Source: Williamsia deligens | Lineage (GTDB): Bacteria > Actinomycetota > Actinomycetes > Mycobacteriales > Mycobacteriaceae | DNA: 64,000 bases | Assembly: GCF_024171765.1 (NCBI RefSeq) | Contig: NZ_JAMTCI010000002.1 | Location: 248,001-312,000 of the forward strand | Reading direction: 5' to 3' | Part shown: one piece after another, positions 13,537 to 24,417 of the stretch | Position numbering within the stretch: the first letter of the stretch is position 1 | How the letters are laid out: each line of letters starts with the position of its first letter | Made by a program: the position numbers and the translations under genes | The notes under the pieces: model-generated | What the model was told of the DNA's origin: nothing | The model's database searches: none | The model's input: only the letters and a program-made list of their open reading frames with translations

Positions 13537-15192
13537 GTGAGCACCCCCGCCCGCACCCCCACCGAGGTCGACGCGATCGCCGAGGACCACCTCGAGCGGA
13601 TGTGCGTGGCCGACCCGGTGCTCGCCACGGGGCTCGGTGTGCCGGGCCATGACTCACGGCTGACCGACTACTCCCCCGCTGCCGTCGCCGAACGCACCGA
13701 CATCGCGCGGGACACGGTCCGTCGCCTGTCGGCGGCGCCCGTCGTCGACGACGTCGACCGGGTCACGGTCGCCACGATGACCGACCAGCTCCGTCGGTCG
13801 ATCGCCGTGGACGACGCCGGTCTGCGGCTCGGGGAGATCAACGTCATCGAGTCGCCTCTGCAGAACCTGCGGGACGTCTTCGATCTGATGCCGGTCGAGA
13901 CCGCCGACGACCGCGACGCCGTCGTGTCCCGCGTGACCGCTCTGCCCGTCGCCGTCGACACCGTGATCGCCGGCCTTGCCCGACGTCTGACCACGGGCCC
14001 GGCTCCCGCGCGCCGTCAGGTGGAGCAGGTGGCGCTGCAGTGCGGGACCGCGGCCGACGCGGTCCGCGCCACCGTCGACCGCGCGACCGCCGCCGACCCG
14101 TCCGTCGCTGGTGTGCTGGACCTCGCGCACTCGGCCGCCGGCGAGGCGTTCACACGACTGCAGGGATATCTGCGCGACGAGGTCCTCGACCGGTCCGATC
14201 CCGCCGACGCCGTGGGACGCGATCGCTACCGTCTGCACTCCGCGGAGTTCGTGGGCACCGACATCGATCCCGACGAGGCCTACGCCTGGGGCCTCGACCA
14301 CCTGCGATCCATCGTCGCCGAGCAGGAGGAACTCGCCGCACGCATCGCCCCCGGCGCCGGGGTCGCGGGCGCGCTGGCCGCGCTCGACGACGACCCCCGC
14401 TACCAGATGATTGACCGCGACGCTTTCGTCGCGTGGATGCAGGACCTGTCGGACCGGTCGCTGGACGCGGTGCGCGACGAGCACTTCGACATCCCCGCCG
14501 ACCTCACCGCACTCGAGTGTCGGCTGGCGCCGTCGGCGACCGGGATCATCTACTACACGGCACCGAGCGAGGACCGTCGCCGTCCCGGCCGCATGTGGTG
14601 GTCGGTGTTGCCAGAGCAGACCGTCTTCCACACGTGGCAGGAGACGACGACCGTCTTCCACGAGGGTGTGCCCGGGCACCATCTGCAGATCGGGTCGGCG
14701 ATGGTCAGCCCCGAGCTCAACCGGTGGCGCAAGCTCGCGTCGTTCACCTCCGGTCACGGTGAGGGCTGGGCGCTCTACGCCGAACGGTTGATGGCGTCGC
14801 TGGGATGGCTCGACGACGACGGCGACCGGATGGGCATGCTCGACTCGCAGCGCCTGCGGGCGGCCCGGGTCGTCGTCGACATCGGTGTGCACTGCGGCCT
14901 GCAGGCACCCGACTCGGTCGGGGGCGGGACCTGGGACGCGGAGAAGGCGTGGGAGTTCCTCACCGCCGCCGTCGCGATGGACCGTACGGTCCTGCGTTTC
15001 GAGCTCAACCGCTACATGGGCTGGCCGGGTCAGGCGCCGTCCTACGCACTCGGGCAACGCATCTGGGAACAGGCACGCGACGAGTTCACCGCCGCCCACC
15101 CCGACGCGTCACTCAAGGACTTCCACACCAGGGCCCTGCGCCTGGGTGGGGTGAGCCTCGACGTGCTGCGGTCGGAGCTGATCGGTTCGTGA
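13537..15192 (+). CDS. DUF885 family metallopeptidase-like protein
   Basis: The 551-residue protein belongs to DUF885, a family of predicted zinc peptidases. The hallmark [12 protein letters not shown] combines an HExxP start with a downstream GHH, and a Glu-rich helix ([15 protein letters not shown]) supplies the remaining ligand. There is no signal peptide, so it is probably cytoplasmic. The GTG start is preceded by GAAGGAG eight bases upstream. The end overlaps the next ABC-F gene as GTGA, so the two are translationally coupled. This pair is not at this position in M. tuberculosis and may be lineage specific. Confidence 0.85.
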   Translation: MSTPARTPTEVDAIAEDHLERMCVADPVLATGLGVPGHDSRLTDYSPAAVAERTDIARDTVRRLSAAPVVDDVDRVTVATMTDQLRRSIAVDDAGLRLGEINVIESPLQNLRDVFDLMPVETADDRDAVVSRVTALPVAVDTVIAGLARRLTTGPAPARRQVEQVALQCGTAADAVRATVDRATAADPSVAGVLDLAHSAAGEAFTRLQGYLRDEVLDRSDPADAVGRDRYRLHSAEFVGTDIDPDEAYAWGLDHLRSIVAEQEELAARIAPGAGVAGALAALDDDPRYQMIDRDAFVAWMQDLSDRSLDAVRDEHFDIPADLTALECRLAPSATGIIYYTAPSEDRRRPGRMWWSVLPEQTVFHTWQETTTVFHEGVPGHHLQIGSAMVSPELNRWRKLASFTSGHGEGWALYAERLMASLGWLDDDGDRMGMLDSQRLRAARVVVDIGVHCGLQAPDSVGGGTWDAEKAWEFLTAAVAMDRTVLRFELNRYMGWPGQAPSYALGQRIWEQARDEFTAAHPDASLKDFHTRALRLGGVSLDVLRSELIGS

Positions 15193-16835
15193 GCGCGGTC
15201 CTGCGACTCGCGGGAGTGGGTGCCTCACACGGCAACCGCGTCCTCTTCGAGGATCTCGATCTCGTGGTCGCCCCCGGGGACGTCGTCGGGCTCGTCGGTG
15301 CCAACGGCGCGGGCAAGTCGACGCTGCTGTCGCTCGTCGCCGGGGTGTCCACCGCCGACCACACCGGTGTCGTCGAGGTGTCCCCACCTGACGCCACCGT
15401 CGGCCTCCTCACGCAGGAGGTCGACCGGATCCCCGGTGAGACCGTGCGCGACTTCCTCGCCCGCCGCACCGGGGTCCTCGCGGCGCAGGAGGCGATGGAC
15501 AGCGCGGCCGCCGCGCTGGCCGACCCGTCGGCCGGCGACGCCGATCCCTACACGCCGGCCCTGGAGCGGTGGCTGGCGCTGGGTGGGGCCGATCTCGAGG
15601 AACGTGTCGGCGCGGTGCTGGCCGACGTCGAACTCGACGTCTCGGCGGACCTTGCGATGACGGCGCTCTCGGGCGGGCAGGCGGCCCGCGCCGGTCTCGC
15701 CGCGATCCTGTTGTCCCGCCACGACATCCTGCTCCTCGACGAACCGACCAACGACCTCGACCTCGCGGGCCTCGCCCGCCTCGAACGGTTCGTCCGGGAG
15801 TCCACGGCCGCCACGACGCTGGTCAGTCACGACCGGGAGTTCCTGGCGCGGTGCGCGACGGGCATCGTCGAGCTGGACCGTGCGCAGCAGACGATCGCGG
15901 CGTACTCGGGTGGCTACGAGGCGTATCTCGTCGAGCGCGAGGTGGCGCGGCGCCACGCCCGCGAACGGTTCGACGAGTACGCCGACACCCGGACGACCCT
16001 CGAGGACCGCGTCCGCACACAGCAGAACTGGCTCGAACACGGGGTGCGCAACGCCCGACGCAAGGCGACCGACGGCGACAAGATCACCCGCAAGCACCGG
16101 GCGGAGTCCACCGAGAAGCAGGCGGCGAAGGCACGGCAGACGCAGCGACGGATCGACCGGCTCGACGTCGTCGAGGAGCCCCGCAAGGAGTGGGAGCTGC
16201 GGATGGAGATCGCGCGCGCGCCGCGGGGTGGCGGCGTGGTGGCGACCCTGCAGGACGTCGTCGTCACCCGGGACGCGTTCACCCTGGGTCCGATCACGAC
16301 CCGGATCGACGCCGGTGACCGCATCCTGCTCACCGGCCCCAACGGGTCCGGCAAGACCACACTGCTGTCGGTCGTCCTGGGCCGGACGACACCGGATCGC
16401 GGTTCGGTGAGCCACGGCGTGGGTGTCGAGGTCGGTGAGATCGACCAGGCCCGCGGGGCGTTCGTCGGTGAGCACTCGCTGACCGAGGCGTTCTGGGCGC
16501 AGGTCCCGGAGTGGACCGAACCCGACGTGCGCACCCTGTTGGCCAAGTTCGGGTTGCGCGGCGACGACGCGCTGCGCCCCGCGGTGAGCCTGTCCCCCGG
16601 CGAACGCACCCGCGCCGCCCTGGCCTTGCTGCAGGCCCGTGGCGTCACCCTGCTCGTCCTCGACGAGCCCACCAACCATCTCGACCTGCCCGCCATCGAA
16701 CAGCTCGAGTCCGCGCTGGAGTCGTTCGACGGGACCCTGCTCCTGGTCACCCACGACCGCCGCATGCTCGACACCGTCCGCGCGACCCGTCGGTGGTCGA
16801 TGGACGCCGGACGGCTCGAGGACACGCTCGTGTGA
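15189..16835 (+). CDS. ABC-F family ATPase (ribosome-associated type)
   Basis: The 548-residue protein has two ABC cassettes and no membrane spans, the ABC-F architecture. Walker A motifs are GLVGANGAGKSTLL and LLTGPNGSGKTTLL. Signature motifs are TALSGGQAARAGL and VSLSPGERTRAAL. Walker B motifs are ILLLDEPTNDLDLAG and LLVLDEPTNHLDLPA. A charged linker between the domains (about residues 255-340) is rich in Arg and Lys, as in proteins that reach into the ribosomal E site. ABC-F proteins act as translation factors or protect ribosomes from antibiotics, and sequence alone does not say which. The GTG start overlaps the DUF885 stop; the upstream open frame is an accident of GC content. Confidence 0.9.
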   Translation: MSAVLRLAGVGASHGNRVLFEDLDLVVAPGDVVGLVGANGAGKSTLLSLVAGVSTADHTGVVEVSPPDATVGLLTQEVDRIPGETVRDFLARRTGVLAAQEAMDSAAAALADPSAGDADPYTPALERWLALGGADLEERVGAVLADVELDVSADLAMTALSGGQAARAGLAAILLSRHDILLLDEPTNDLDLAGLARLERFVRESTAATTLVSHDREFLARCATGIVELDRAQQTIAAYSGGYEAYLVEREVARRHARERFDEYADTRTTLEDRVRTQQNWLEHGVRNARRKATDGDKITRKHRAESTEKQAAKARQTQRRIDRLDVVEEPRKEWELRMEIARAPRGGGVVATLQDVVVTRDAFTLGPITTRIDAGDRILLTGPNGSGKTTLLSVVLGRTTPDRGSVSHGVGVEVGEIDQARGAFVGEHSLTEAFWAQVPEWTEPDVRTLLAKFGLRGDDALRPAVSLSPGERTRAALALLQARGVTLLVLDEPTNHLDLPAIEQLESALESFDGTLLLVTHDRRMLDTVRATRRWSMDAGRLEDTLV

Positions 16836-16842
16836 GCGTGCC

Positions 16843-18147
16843 TCAGACGGTCCCGGCGACCTCGGCGACGACGGCGTCGAGAGCGACGGTGCGCTGCGAG
16901 CCGTCGGTGAGGTCCTTGACCTCGACCTGACCCGCCTCGAGTTCGCGGTCGCCGAGCACGAGTGCGAAGCGGGCGCCGGACCGGTCCGCGGCCTTCATGG
17001 CGCCCTTGAGACCCCGTCCGCCGTAGGCGATGTCGACGGCGACACCCTGGGATCGCAGCTCACCGGCGAGGGCGACCATCCGGTCGCGGGCGGCATCGCC
17101 CATCGGGACACCGAACACGACGCAGCGGGGCCGGTCGTTGGCGGTGATGCCCTCCGCCTCGAGCGCGAGCACGGTGCGGTCCACGCCCAGTCCGTATCCG
17201 ATGCCGGACAGCTCCTGCTTGCCGCCGAGGTGCCGCATCAGGCCGTCGTAGCGACCGCCCCCACCGATCCCCGACTGCGCGCCGAGACCGTCGTGGACGA
17301 ACTCGAAGGTGGTCTTCGTGTAGTAGTCGAGCCCGCGGACCAGGCGCGGGTTGACCTCGTAGCGCACGCCCAGGGCGTCGAGGTGACGCCGGACCGCGGC
17401 GAAGTGCTCGGCCACCGAGTCCGAGAGGTGGTCGAGCATGAGGGGCGCGTCGGCGGTGGCGGCCCGGATCTCCGGGCGCTTGTCGTCCAGGACGCGCAAC
17501 GGGTTGATCTCCGCACGGCGCCGGGTCTCGTCGTCCAGGTCAAGCCCGAAAAGGAACCGCTGCAACGCCTCCCGATACTGCGGCCGGCAGGTGTCGTCAC
17601 CCAGTGAGGTCAGCTCCAGCCGGTAACCGGTCAGCCCGAGGCGACGGAAACCCTCGTCGGCGATGGCGATGACCTCGGCGTCGAGTGCGGGATCGTCGAC
17701 ACCGATGGCCTCCACACCGACCTGCTGCAGCTGGCGGTAGCGGCCGGTCTGCGGCTTCTCGTACCGGAAGAACGGGCCGTGATAGGTCAGCTTCACCGGC
17801 AGCTGGCCGCGATCGAGACCGTGCTGGATCACCGCCCGCATCACCCCGGCGGTGCCCTCGGGACGCAACGTCACCGACCGCTCGCCCCGATCGGCGAAGG
17901 TGTACATCTCCTTCGACACCACGTCGGTGGACTCCCCCACCCCGCGGGCGAAGAGCGCCGTGTCCTCGAAGACCGGCAACTCGACGTGGGAGTACCCGGC
18001 CAGACGCGCGGCGCGGCTCAGTTCGTCGCGCACGGCGAGGAACCGCGACGACGCCGGCGGCAGGTAGTCGGGTACACCCCGCGGTGCCTGAAAGGCCGTG
18101 GGGGCCGAGGCTGCGGGGCTGGTCGGTGATGGCGCGTCGGCGCTCAC
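16843..18147 (-). CDS. hisS: Histidyl-tRNA synthetase
   Basis: This class II synthetase charges tRNA-His. The 434-residue product has the standard motifs: motif 1 region ([18 protein letters not shown]), motif 2 ([14 protein letters not shown] and [18 protein letters not shown]), the histidine-binding stretch [13 protein letters not shown] and the C-terminal anticodon-binding domain from about residue 330. The GTG at 18145-18147 follows an AAAGGA site, and its N-terminal tail is Ser/Pro/Ala rich. A longer frame continues upstream but lies opposite other coding sequence. The start overlaps the MBL hydrolase stop as GTGA, the gene pair found in mycobacteria (Rv2580c-Rv2581c). Confidence 0.97.
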   Translation of the reverse strand: MSADAPSPTSPAASAPTAFQAPRGVPDYLPPASSRFLAVRDELSRAARLAGYSHVELPVFEDTALFARGVGESTDVVSKEMYTFADRGERSVTLRPEGTAGVMRAVIQHGLDRGQLPVKLTYHGPFFRYEKPQTGRYRQLQQVGVEAIGVDDPALDAEVIAIADEGFRRLGLTGYRLELTSLGDDTCRPQYREALQRFLFGLDLDDETRRRAEINPLRVLDDKRPEIRAATADAPLMLDHLSDSVAEHFAAVRRHLDALGVRYEVNPRLVRGLDYYTKTTFEFVHDGLGAQSGIGGGGRYDGLMRHLGGKQELSGIGYGLGVDRTVLALEAEGITANDRPRCVVFGVPMGDAARDRMVALAGELRSQGVAVDIAYGGRGLKGAMKAADRSGARFALVLGDRELEAGQVEVKDLTDGSQRTVALDAVVAEVAGTV

Positions 18148-18866
18148 AGTCCGTGGCGTCCTTTCGTGGGGTGCGAGGCGGCGTCGGGACGGGATCCCGG
18201 CAGGCCCGCGAGGAAGGGGTTGGTGGCCCGCTCGCGGCCGACAGTCGTCTGCGGCCCGTGTCCGGGCAAGACCTGGGTGTCGTCGGTGCGGGTGAGCAGG
18301 GTGGCGGCGATGCTGTCGAGCAGCTGCTGATGGTCGCCGCCGGGCAGGTCGGTCCGGCCGATGGACCCCGCGAACAACACGTCGCCGGCGAAGCACACCG
18401 GGACGTCCGCGTCGTCGGTGACGACCGTGGTGGACAGCAGGACCGATCCTCGGGTGTGGCCGGGGGCGGCGTCGACGTCGAAGCGGATCCCGGCGAGCTC
18501 CACGGCCTCGCCGTCGACGAAGTCGATCACCTTCTCCGGCTCGGAGAAGGTCAGGTCCCCGATGAGGGACGACAGTGCGGGACCGATACCCGCGGCCGGG
18601 TCGGACAGCATCGCCCGGTCGGCGGGATGGATGTAGGCGGGGATGCCGTATTGCTCGCAGACCGCCACCGCGTCCCAGGTGTGGTCCAGGTGCCCGTGGG
18701 TCAGCAGGACCGCGACGGGATGCAGGTCGTGTTCGCTCACCAGCTCGGCCACGGCGGGGGCCGCATCCTGGCCCGGGTCCACGATCACGGCGTCGGCGCC
18801 CGGCCGGTCGGCGACGATCCAGCAGTTCGTCGCGAAGACGCCGGCGGCGAACCCGGTGATCAGCAT
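18144..18866 (-). CDS. MBL-fold hydrolase (glyoxalase II-like)
   Basis: The 240-residue metallo-beta-lactamase-fold protein has [10 protein letters not shown], the THxHxDH dinuclear metal site, followed by PGHTRGS, the bridging Asp in [16 protein letters not shown], and a final His in [10 protein letters not shown]. It resembles Rv2581c, annotated as glyoxalase II, which would hydrolyse acyl-glutathione or a mycothiol equivalent. Since mycolata use mycothiol, the true substrate is uncertain. ATG at 18864-18866 has AGGAG ten bases upstream. It is coupled to hisS and divergent from the cyclophilin gene. Confidence 0.9.
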   Translation of the reverse strand: MLITGFAAGVFATNCWIVADRPGADAVIVDPGQDAAPAVAELVSEHDLHPVAVLLTHGHLDHTWDAVAVCEQYGIPAYIHPADRAMLSDPAAGIGPALSSLIGDLTFSEPEKVIDFVDGEAVELAGIRFDVDAAPGHTRGSVLLSTTVVTDDADVPVCFAGDVLFAGSIGRTDLPGGDHQQLLDSIAATLLTRTDDTQVLPGHGPQTTVGRERATNPFLAGLPGSRPDAASHPTKGRHGL

Positions 18867-19091
18867 GCGTGGGCGCTCCTGTCGTGGTTAGACCACCATC
18901 ATGGCAAACACGCCCACGGACCTGCGCCCCAGCGACCCGGGCGGCACAGTTCACAGGTACTGCTGGCACACTCACACCGGCACCGGGCGTCGCAGATCGA
19001 CCGCGACGCACCGTCGACCGCGCCCCGGATGGGTGTGCGCGGGCCCCGGCACGAGGTCGGGTCACCGTCATCGATCGAGGTCAGGAGAGCT

Positions 19092-20135
19092 GTGGCGAAC
19101 ACCGAGCACCCCGGCGGGGACGACACCCCGGGCGACGGCGACCACCTCACGAACGAACAGCGACGCGCCGAGGCCAAGCGGAAGCTCGAGCAGCGCCTCA
19201 CCACCCAGCAGGCGGCCGCACGGCGCCGCAAGCGCATCATCCTGACGACGTCGCTGGTCGTCGTCGTCGCCGTCGTCGCGACCGGCGCCACCCTGATCAC
19301 CAAGAAGGTCCTCGACGACCGCGAGAAGGCGCGCTACGTGGCCTGTGCGTACACGCCCACACCGGCGGACCAGGACCCCTTCGCGACGCCGCCGCAGGTG
19401 CCGGCGAACCTCTCGCCGGAGCAGCGCACGCTCGCCGAACAGTTCCGCGACCAGTTCGTCCAGGGCAAGTCCAAGCAGCGCAAGGAGCAGGTCCCCGCGG
19501 ACCGTCAGCTCAAGAAGGGCGACCTGCAGGCGACCTTCGTCACCACGCAGGGAACGCTGCCCATCACGCTGAAGCGTTCCGAGGCGCCGTGCAACGTCGG
19601 CGCCGTGGTGTCCCTCATCAAGGAGGGGTACTACAACGACACCCCGTGCCACCGCCTCACCGAGGGCGGCGCCGGGAAGATCGCGGTCCTGCAGTGCGGC
19701 GACCCCACGGGCACCGGCGCGGGCGGCCCCGGGTGGACCAGCCCCGACGAGTTCCCCACAAACCTCAAGGTGGTGCCGCAGGACCCGCAGCTCGCGGCGC
19801 TCGGCGTCCCGAGCACCGCGGTGTACCCGCGGGGCACCGTGGCCATCGCGAACCAGTACCAGTCGGGTCAGGGCGGACAGGCGCAGGGCCAGAACACCGG
19901 CTCGGCGCAGATGTTCCTCGTCATCAACGACAGTCAGCTGCCGCCGAACTACACCGTCATCGGGTCCGTCGACCCCTCGGGCCTGCCGATCCTGGACAAG
20001 GTCTCCAAGGGCGGCATCACCCCGACGATCCGCCCGTCGCAGGACCCGCAGACCGGCGCGGTGACCTATGCGCCGACGCAGGGTGACGGCACACCCAAGC
20101 TCCCCGTCACGGTCGAGAAGGCCACCGTCTCCTGA
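19092..20135 (+). CDS. ppiB: Membrane-anchored cyclophilin-type peptidylprolyl isomerase
   Basis: The 347-residue protein has a charged cytoplasmic tail with a possible coiled coil (EQRRAEAKRKLEQRL), one membrane span at about residues 54-75, a linker, and an extracytoplasmic cyclophilin domain from about residue 150. The domain shows the cyclophilin core in divergent form: GDLQATFVTTQGTLPI, YYNDTPCHRLTEGG, AVLQCGDPTGTGAGGPGW and SAQMFLVINDSQLPPNYTV. It should isomerise prolyl bonds in exported proteins. Rv2582 has the same build and position. GTG with AGGAGAG just upstream is the start; the frame is open far upstream but overlaps hisS and the MBL gene on the other strand. Confidence 0.93.
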   Translation: MANTEHPGGDDTPGDGDHLTNEQRRAEAKRKLEQRLTTQQAAARRRKRIILTTSLVVVVAVVATGATLITKKVLDDREKARYVACAYTPTPADQDPFATPPQVPANLSPEQRTLAEQFRDQFVQGKSKQRKEQVPADRQLKKGDLQATFVTTQGTLPITLKRSEAPCNVGAVVSLIKEGYYNDTPCHRLTEGGAGKIAVLQCGDPTGTGAGGPGWTSPDEFPTNLKVVPQDPQLAALGVPSTAVYPRGTVAIANQYQSGQGGQAQGQNTGSAQMFLVINDSQLPPNYTVIGSVDPSGLPILDKVSKGGITPTIRPSQDPQTGAVTYAPTQGDGTPKLPVTVEKATVS

Positions 20136-20189
20136 CGCTCTGCCGCATCCCGCCGGGCGTGAGCACGCTCGGGGGCGGGGCGGCGTGGG

Positions 20190-22634
20190 TCAGGACGCGG
20201 ACGTCACGCGGTAGACGTCGTACACGCCCTCCACGTTGCGCACCACGTTGAGGACGTGACCCAGGTGCTTGGGGTCACCCATCTCGAACGTGAACTTGCT
20301 GATGGCGACACGGTCGCGGCTGGTCGTCACCGACGCCGAGAGGATGTTCACGCGCTCGTCGGCGAGGACACGCGTCACGTCCGAGAGCAGGCGTGACCGG
20401 TCCAGCGCCTCGACCTGGATGGCGACGAGGAACACCGACGACGGCGACGGCGCCCACGTGACCTCGATGATGCGTTCCGACTGATCCTGCAGCGCACCGG
20501 CATTCGTGCAGTCGGTGCGGTGGACACTGACGCCGCCGCCACGGGTGACGAAGCCCATGATCTCGTCGCCGGGCACCGGCGTACAGCACTTCGCGAGTTT
20601 CGCGAGCACCCCGTCGGCGCCGGGGATCACGACACCGGCGTCCCCGGTCTGGCGCGGGCGCGACGGCATCGTCGACGGCGTGGACCGTTCGGCGAGTTCC
20701 TCCTCCGCGCCGTCCATCCCACCGAGCGCGGCGACGAGACGCCCGACGACGTGGCGCGCGGACACGTGGCCCTCGCCGATCGCCGTGTACAGCGCCGACA
20801 CGTCCGCGTAGCGGAGCTCGGCGGCGATCGCCGCCATCGACTCGGCGTTCATCAGTCGCTGCAACGGGAGTCCGCCGCGACGGACCTCCTTGGCGATGGC
20901 GTCCTTGCCGGCCTCCAGGGCCTCCTCGCGACGCTCCTTGGCGAACCACTGGCGGATCTTGGCCTTCGCCCGGGGTGAGACCACGAAGCCCTGCCAGTCG
21001 CGCGACGGACCGGCGTTGGGGGCCTTGGAGGTGAACACCTCCACCACCTCGCCGTTCTCGAGCGTCCGCTCCAGCGCGACGAGCCGTCCGTTGACCCGGG
21101 CGCCGATACATCGGTGACCGACCTCGGTGTGCACGGCGTAGGCGAAGTCGACCGGGGTCGACCCCGCGGGCAGCGTCACCACGTCACCCTTGGGGGTGAA
21201 CACGAAGATCTCCTTGACCGCGAGGTCGTAGCGCAGCGACTCGAGGAACTCACCCGGGTCGGCGGCCTCCCGCTGCCAGTCGAGGAGCTGACGCATCCAC
21301 GCCATGTCGTCGATCTCGGCGGCGTCGTCGTGCTTGGCGCCGTTGCGGCCGCGGGTCTCCTTGTAGCGCCAGTGCGCCGCGATGCCGAACTCCGCGGTCC
21401 GGTGCATGTCGCGGGTACGGATCTGCACCTCCAGCGGCTTGCCCTCCGGTCCGACGACGGTGGTGTGCAGCGACTGGTACACACCGAATCTCGGCTGCGC
21501 GATGTAGTCCTTGAACCGTCCGGCCATCGGCTGCCACAGCGAGTGCACGACCCCGACCGCGGCGTAGCAGTCACGGATCTGGTCGCACAGGATGCGCATG
21601 CCGACCAGGTCGTGGATGTCGTCGAACTCGCGGCCCTTGACGATCATCTTCTGGTAGATCGACCAGTAGTGCTTCGGGCGTCCCTCCACCGTCGCGGTGA
21701 TCCGAGCGGCTGTGAGGGACGCCGTGATCTCGTTGCGGACCTTGGTCAGGTAGGTGTCGCGGGACGGCGCACGGTCGGCGACGAGTCGCACGATCTCCTC
21801 GTACCGCTTCGGGTGCAGGATCGCGAACGCGAGGTCCTCGAGTTCCCACTTCACCGTCGCCATGCCCAGGCGGTGGGCCAGCGGCGCGATCACCTCGAGG
21901 GTCTCGCGCGCCTTGCGGGCCTGCTTCTCCGGTGGCAGGAAGCGCATGGTCCGCATGTTGTGCAGTCGGTCGGCGACCTTGATGACCAGCACCCGCGGGT
22001 CGCGAGCCATCGCGATGATCATCTTGCGGATCGTCTCGGCCTCGGCGGCGTTGCCCAGCGCGACCTTGTCGAGCTTCGTCACCCCGTCGACGAGGTGCGC
22101 GACCTCGTCGCCGAAATCGGCGCCGAGCGCCTCGAGGCTGTACCCGGTGTCCTCGACGGTGTCGTGCAGCAGCGCCGCGACCAGCGTCGTGGTGTCCATG
22201 CCGAGGTCGGCGAGGATCGTCGCCACGGCCAGCGGATGGGTGATGTAGGGGTCACCGGACTTGCGGAACTGGCCCTCGTGATGGCGTTCGGCGACGTCGT
22301 AGGCGCGCTGCAGCAGCACGACGTCGGCTTTGGGGTACAGGTCGCGGTGCAGGGCGACGAGCGGCTCCAGGACCGGCCGGATCGGGTTGCGCGTCGCGGT
22401 CATCCGCCGCGCCAGGCGGGCCCGGACACGCCGTGATGCCGAGGACCCCGACGAGTGCGCGACGGCCTCGGCGGCGGTGGGCGCCTCGGTCGGCGCGGTG
22501 TCGCTCGCGGTGGTGTCGGCGCCGCCCGCGCCGGTGTCCGTCGACCCTGGGTGCACGGCCTCGGGGCGCGGATCGCCGGGCGCGACGTCGGTGGACGCGT
22601 CGCGCCGTGCGCCCGTGGTGGTGTCGTCGGCCAT
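20190..22634 (-). CDS. rel: Bifunctional (p)ppGpp synthetase/hydrolase Rel
   Basis: The 814-residue product makes and degrades (p)ppGpp, the stringent-response alarmone. Domains in order are a poorly conserved Ala/Thr/Asp-rich tail (about 1-85), the HD hydrolase domain with [17 protein letters not shown] (about 130-250), the synthetase domain ([17 protein letters not shown] and [14 protein letters not shown]), TGS ([20 protein letters not shown]) and a C-terminal ACT domain. Both catalytic halves look intact. A GAGGAGG site lies five bases before the ATG. It is followed upstream by apt, as in mycobacteria. The N-terminal tail is longer than in Mtb Rel. Confidence 0.97.
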   Translation of the reverse strand: MADDTTTGARRDASTDVAPGDPRPEAVHPGSTDTGAGGADTTASDTAPTEAPTAAEAVAHSSGSSASRRVRARLARRMTATRNPIRPVLEPLVALHRDLYPKADVVLLQRAYDVAERHHEGQFRKSGDPYITHPLAVATILADLGMDTTTLVAALLHDTVEDTGYSLEALGADFGDEVAHLVDGVTKLDKVALGNAAEAETIRKMIIAMARDPRVLVIKVADRLHNMRTMRFLPPEKQARKARETLEVIAPLAHRLGMATVKWELEDLAFAILHPKRYEEIVRLVADRAPSRDTYLTKVRNEITASLTAARITATVEGRPKHYWSIYQKMIVKGREFDDIHDLVGMRILCDQIRDCYAAVGVVHSLWQPMAGRFKDYIAQPRFGVYQSLHTTVVGPEGKPLEVQIRTRDMHRTAEFGIAAHWRYKETRGRNGAKHDDAAEIDDMAWMRQLLDWQREAADPGEFLESLRYDLAVKEIFVFTPKGDVVTLPAGSTPVDFAYAVHTEVGHRCIGARVNGRLVALERTLENGEVVEVFTSKAPNAGPSRDWQGFVVSPRAKAKIRQWFAKERREEALEAGKDAIAKEVRRGGLPLQRLMNAESMAAIAAELRYADVSALYTAIGEGHVSARHVVGRLVAALGGMDGAEEELAERSTPSTMPSRPRQTGDAGVVIPGADGVLAKLAKCCTPVPGDEIMGFVTRGGGVSVHRTDCTNAGALQDQSERIIEVTWAPSPSSVFLVAIQVEALDRSRLLSDVTRVLADERVNILSASVTTSRDRVAISKFTFEMGDPKHLGHVLNVVRNVEGVYDVYRVTSAS

Positions 22635-22663
22635 CTACACCTCCTCGGACGCGATGGTAGCCC

Positions 22664-23215
22664 TCACCCCGTGGTCAGACCCGTCAGGACGAGGTCCGGG
22701 TGGGCGGCGAGGACGACGTCGCGACCGGGGAGTCCGTCGATCTCCATGACGACGGCCGCGGTCGCGACCCGTGCGCCGGCGGCGGTGAGCAGGGCGATGG
22801 CGGCGTTGAGGGTGCCGCCGGTCGCCAGGACGTCGTCGACGACGAACACGCGGCGTCCGGCGAGCGCGACACCGTCGGCGGGGATCTCCAGGCAGGCGGA
22901 GCCGTACTCGAGGTCGTAGCTCTCGGCATGCACCGGCGGCGGGAGCTTGCCGGCCTTGCGGACCGCCACCACCCCGACCCCGAGATGCAGGGCGATGGCA
23001 CCGCCGAGCAGGAACCCGCGGGCGTCGATGCCGGCGACCAGGTCGACCTCACCGGCCGCCTCCGCCAGGGCGGCGGTGACCGACGCGAGCCCGTCGGGAT
23101 CGGCGAGGACGGGTGTGAGGTCCTTGAACTGGATCCCCGGCTCCGGGAAGTCGGGGACGAGCCGGGTGTGGGCTGCGATCGCGTCGCGCGCCCGATCCAG
23201 GGCAGGAGCGGTCAC
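22664..23215 (-). CDS. apt: Adenine phosphoribosyltransferase
   Basis: The 183-residue enzyme converts adenine and PRPP to AMP (purine salvage). The PRPP-binding loop [17 protein letters not shown] is intact, and [15 protein letters not shown] and [15 protein letters not shown] are typical type I PRTase segments. The GTG at 23213-23215 overlaps the secF stop as GTGA. Upstream frame extension lies within secF and is rejected. Mycobacteria also place apt between secF and rel, which may coordinate salvage with alarmone levels; that link is inference. Confidence 0.94.
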   Translation of the reverse strand: MTAPALDRARDAIAAHTRLVPDFPEPGIQFKDLTPVLADPDGLASVTAALAEAAGEVDLVAGIDARGFLLGGAIALHLGVGVVAVRKAGKLPPPVHAESYDLEYGSACLEIPADGVALAGRRVFVVDDVLATGGTLNAAIALLTAAGARVATAAVVMEIDGLPGRDVVLAAHPDLVLTGLTTG

Positions 23216-24417
23216 CGTCGTCGGTTCCGCTTGCCGGACGGGCGCGCGTCGGCGACGTCGTCGGCCGTGGGGGTCGGTGACGAGGACCTCGAGGACTTCG
23301 ACAGCGACGTTCGTCGGGGCGCGGCTGCGGCCAGGGCCGTGTCCGTGCCGTCGGTGCCGGCGCGACGGGCCAGGACCTTGCGGGTGTGGTCGCGGATGTC
23401 CTTGCGCCGTTCCTTGAGCGTCACCAGCAACGGCGTGGCGAACGCCACGGACGAGAACGTGCCGACGACGACGCCGACGAGCTGGATGAGCCCGAGGTCC
23501 TTGAGGGTGCCGACGCCGAGCAACCACACGGCGATGATCATCAGCGCGATGATCGGCAGGACCGAGATGACCGTCGTGTTGATGGACCGCATGAGGGTCT
23601 GGTTGACGGCCAGGTTCGCCTGTTCGGCGTAGGTCCGACGGGTGGTGTGCAGCACGCCGCGGACGTTCTCCTCGACCTTGTCGAACACGACGACGGTGTC
23701 GTAGAGCGAGAAGCCCAGGATGGTGAGCAGACCGATGACCGTCGCCGGGGTGACCTCGAAACCGACCAGCGAGTACACACCGGCGGTCACGATGATGTCG
23801 AAGAACATGGTCGCCATCGCGGCCAGCGACATCTCCTTGTCGAAGCGCACCGCGATGTAGACGAGCACGATCACGAGGAACACCGCGAGCGCGATGAGGG
23901 CCTTCTGCGTCACCTCCCCGCCCCAGGTCGAGCTGACGTCGGAGGAGTTGATGTCGTCGGCCGTGAGCGTCGGACCGAACCGTTGCGACAGCGCCCGCGT
24001 GACCTCCTCGGTCTCGGCCTGGGACAGCGTCGAGGTACGGACCTGGACCGTCGCGCTCGACCCCGAGCCCGCGGTCTGCACCGACTCCGCGTCACGACCG
24101 AGCGTGTCGGAGAAGACGCTCTCCACCGCCGACGTCGAGGTCTGCGAGGTGTTCTTGAACGAGATCTGGGTGCCGCCCTCGAAGTCGATGCCGAGGGTGA
24201 AGCCGCGGAAGACGATCGAGAGCAGGCAGATAGCGACGATGCCCGCGGTGATCGAGAACCACATGCGCCGCTTGCCGACGATCTCGAACGCTCCGGTGCC
24301 GGTGTACAGACGCGACAGCAGCGAGTGCTTCTGCGCCACGGACCGGTTGCGCGCCTCGGTGGCGTCGTCCTCGATCACCACATCGGTGTCACGGGCGGTC
24401 TGGGTGTCCTTGCTCAT
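23212..24417 (-). CDS. secF: Protein translocase subunit SecF
   Basis: The 401-residue membrane protein is the partner of SecD in the SecDF complex, which uses the proton-motive force to help the Sec channel release exported proteins. It has one N-terminal span after a charged tail, a periplasmic loop of about 120 residues starting [18 protein letters not shown], and five further spans near residues 190-360. The conserved [20 protein letters not shown] motif lies in the fourth span. The last 60 residues are basic and Ser/Ala rich. The ATG overlaps the secD stop as ATGA, so the two subunits are coupled. Confidence 0.95.
   Translation of the reverse strand: MSKDTQTARDTDVVIEDDATEARNRSVAQKHSLLSRLYTGTGAFEIVGKRRMWFSITAGIVAICLLSIVFRGFTLGIDFEGGTQISFKNTSQTSTSAVESVFSDTLGRDAESVQTAGSGSSATVQVRTSTLSQAETEEVTRALSQRFGPTLTADDINSSDVSSTWGGEVTQKALIALAVFLVIVLVYIAVRFDKEMSLAAMATMFFDIIVTAGVYSLVGFEVTPATVIGLLTILGFSLYDTVVVFDKVEENVRGVLHTTRRTYAEQANLAVNQTLMRSINTTVISVLPIIALMIIAVWLLGVGTLKDLGLIQLVGVVVGTFSSVAFATPLLVTLKERRKDIRDHTRKVLARRAGTDGTDTALAAAAPRRTSLSKSSRSSSPTPTADDVADARPSGKRNRRR

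Noticed and set aside
12443-13657. N-terminal extension of aspS across the zinc peptidase gene
   Set aside because: The extension has no similarity to AspRS and lies antisense to the peptidase; the GTG at 12442 has a good ribosome site.
13654-15099. Long minus-strand open frame opposite the DUF885 gene
   Set aside because: It is a shadow of DUF885 coding sequence on the plus strand; the residues form no recognisable fold.
18148-19071. N-terminal extension of hisS
   Set aside because: It overlaps the MBL hydrolase in another frame; GTG at 18147 in a GTGA overlap is the better start.
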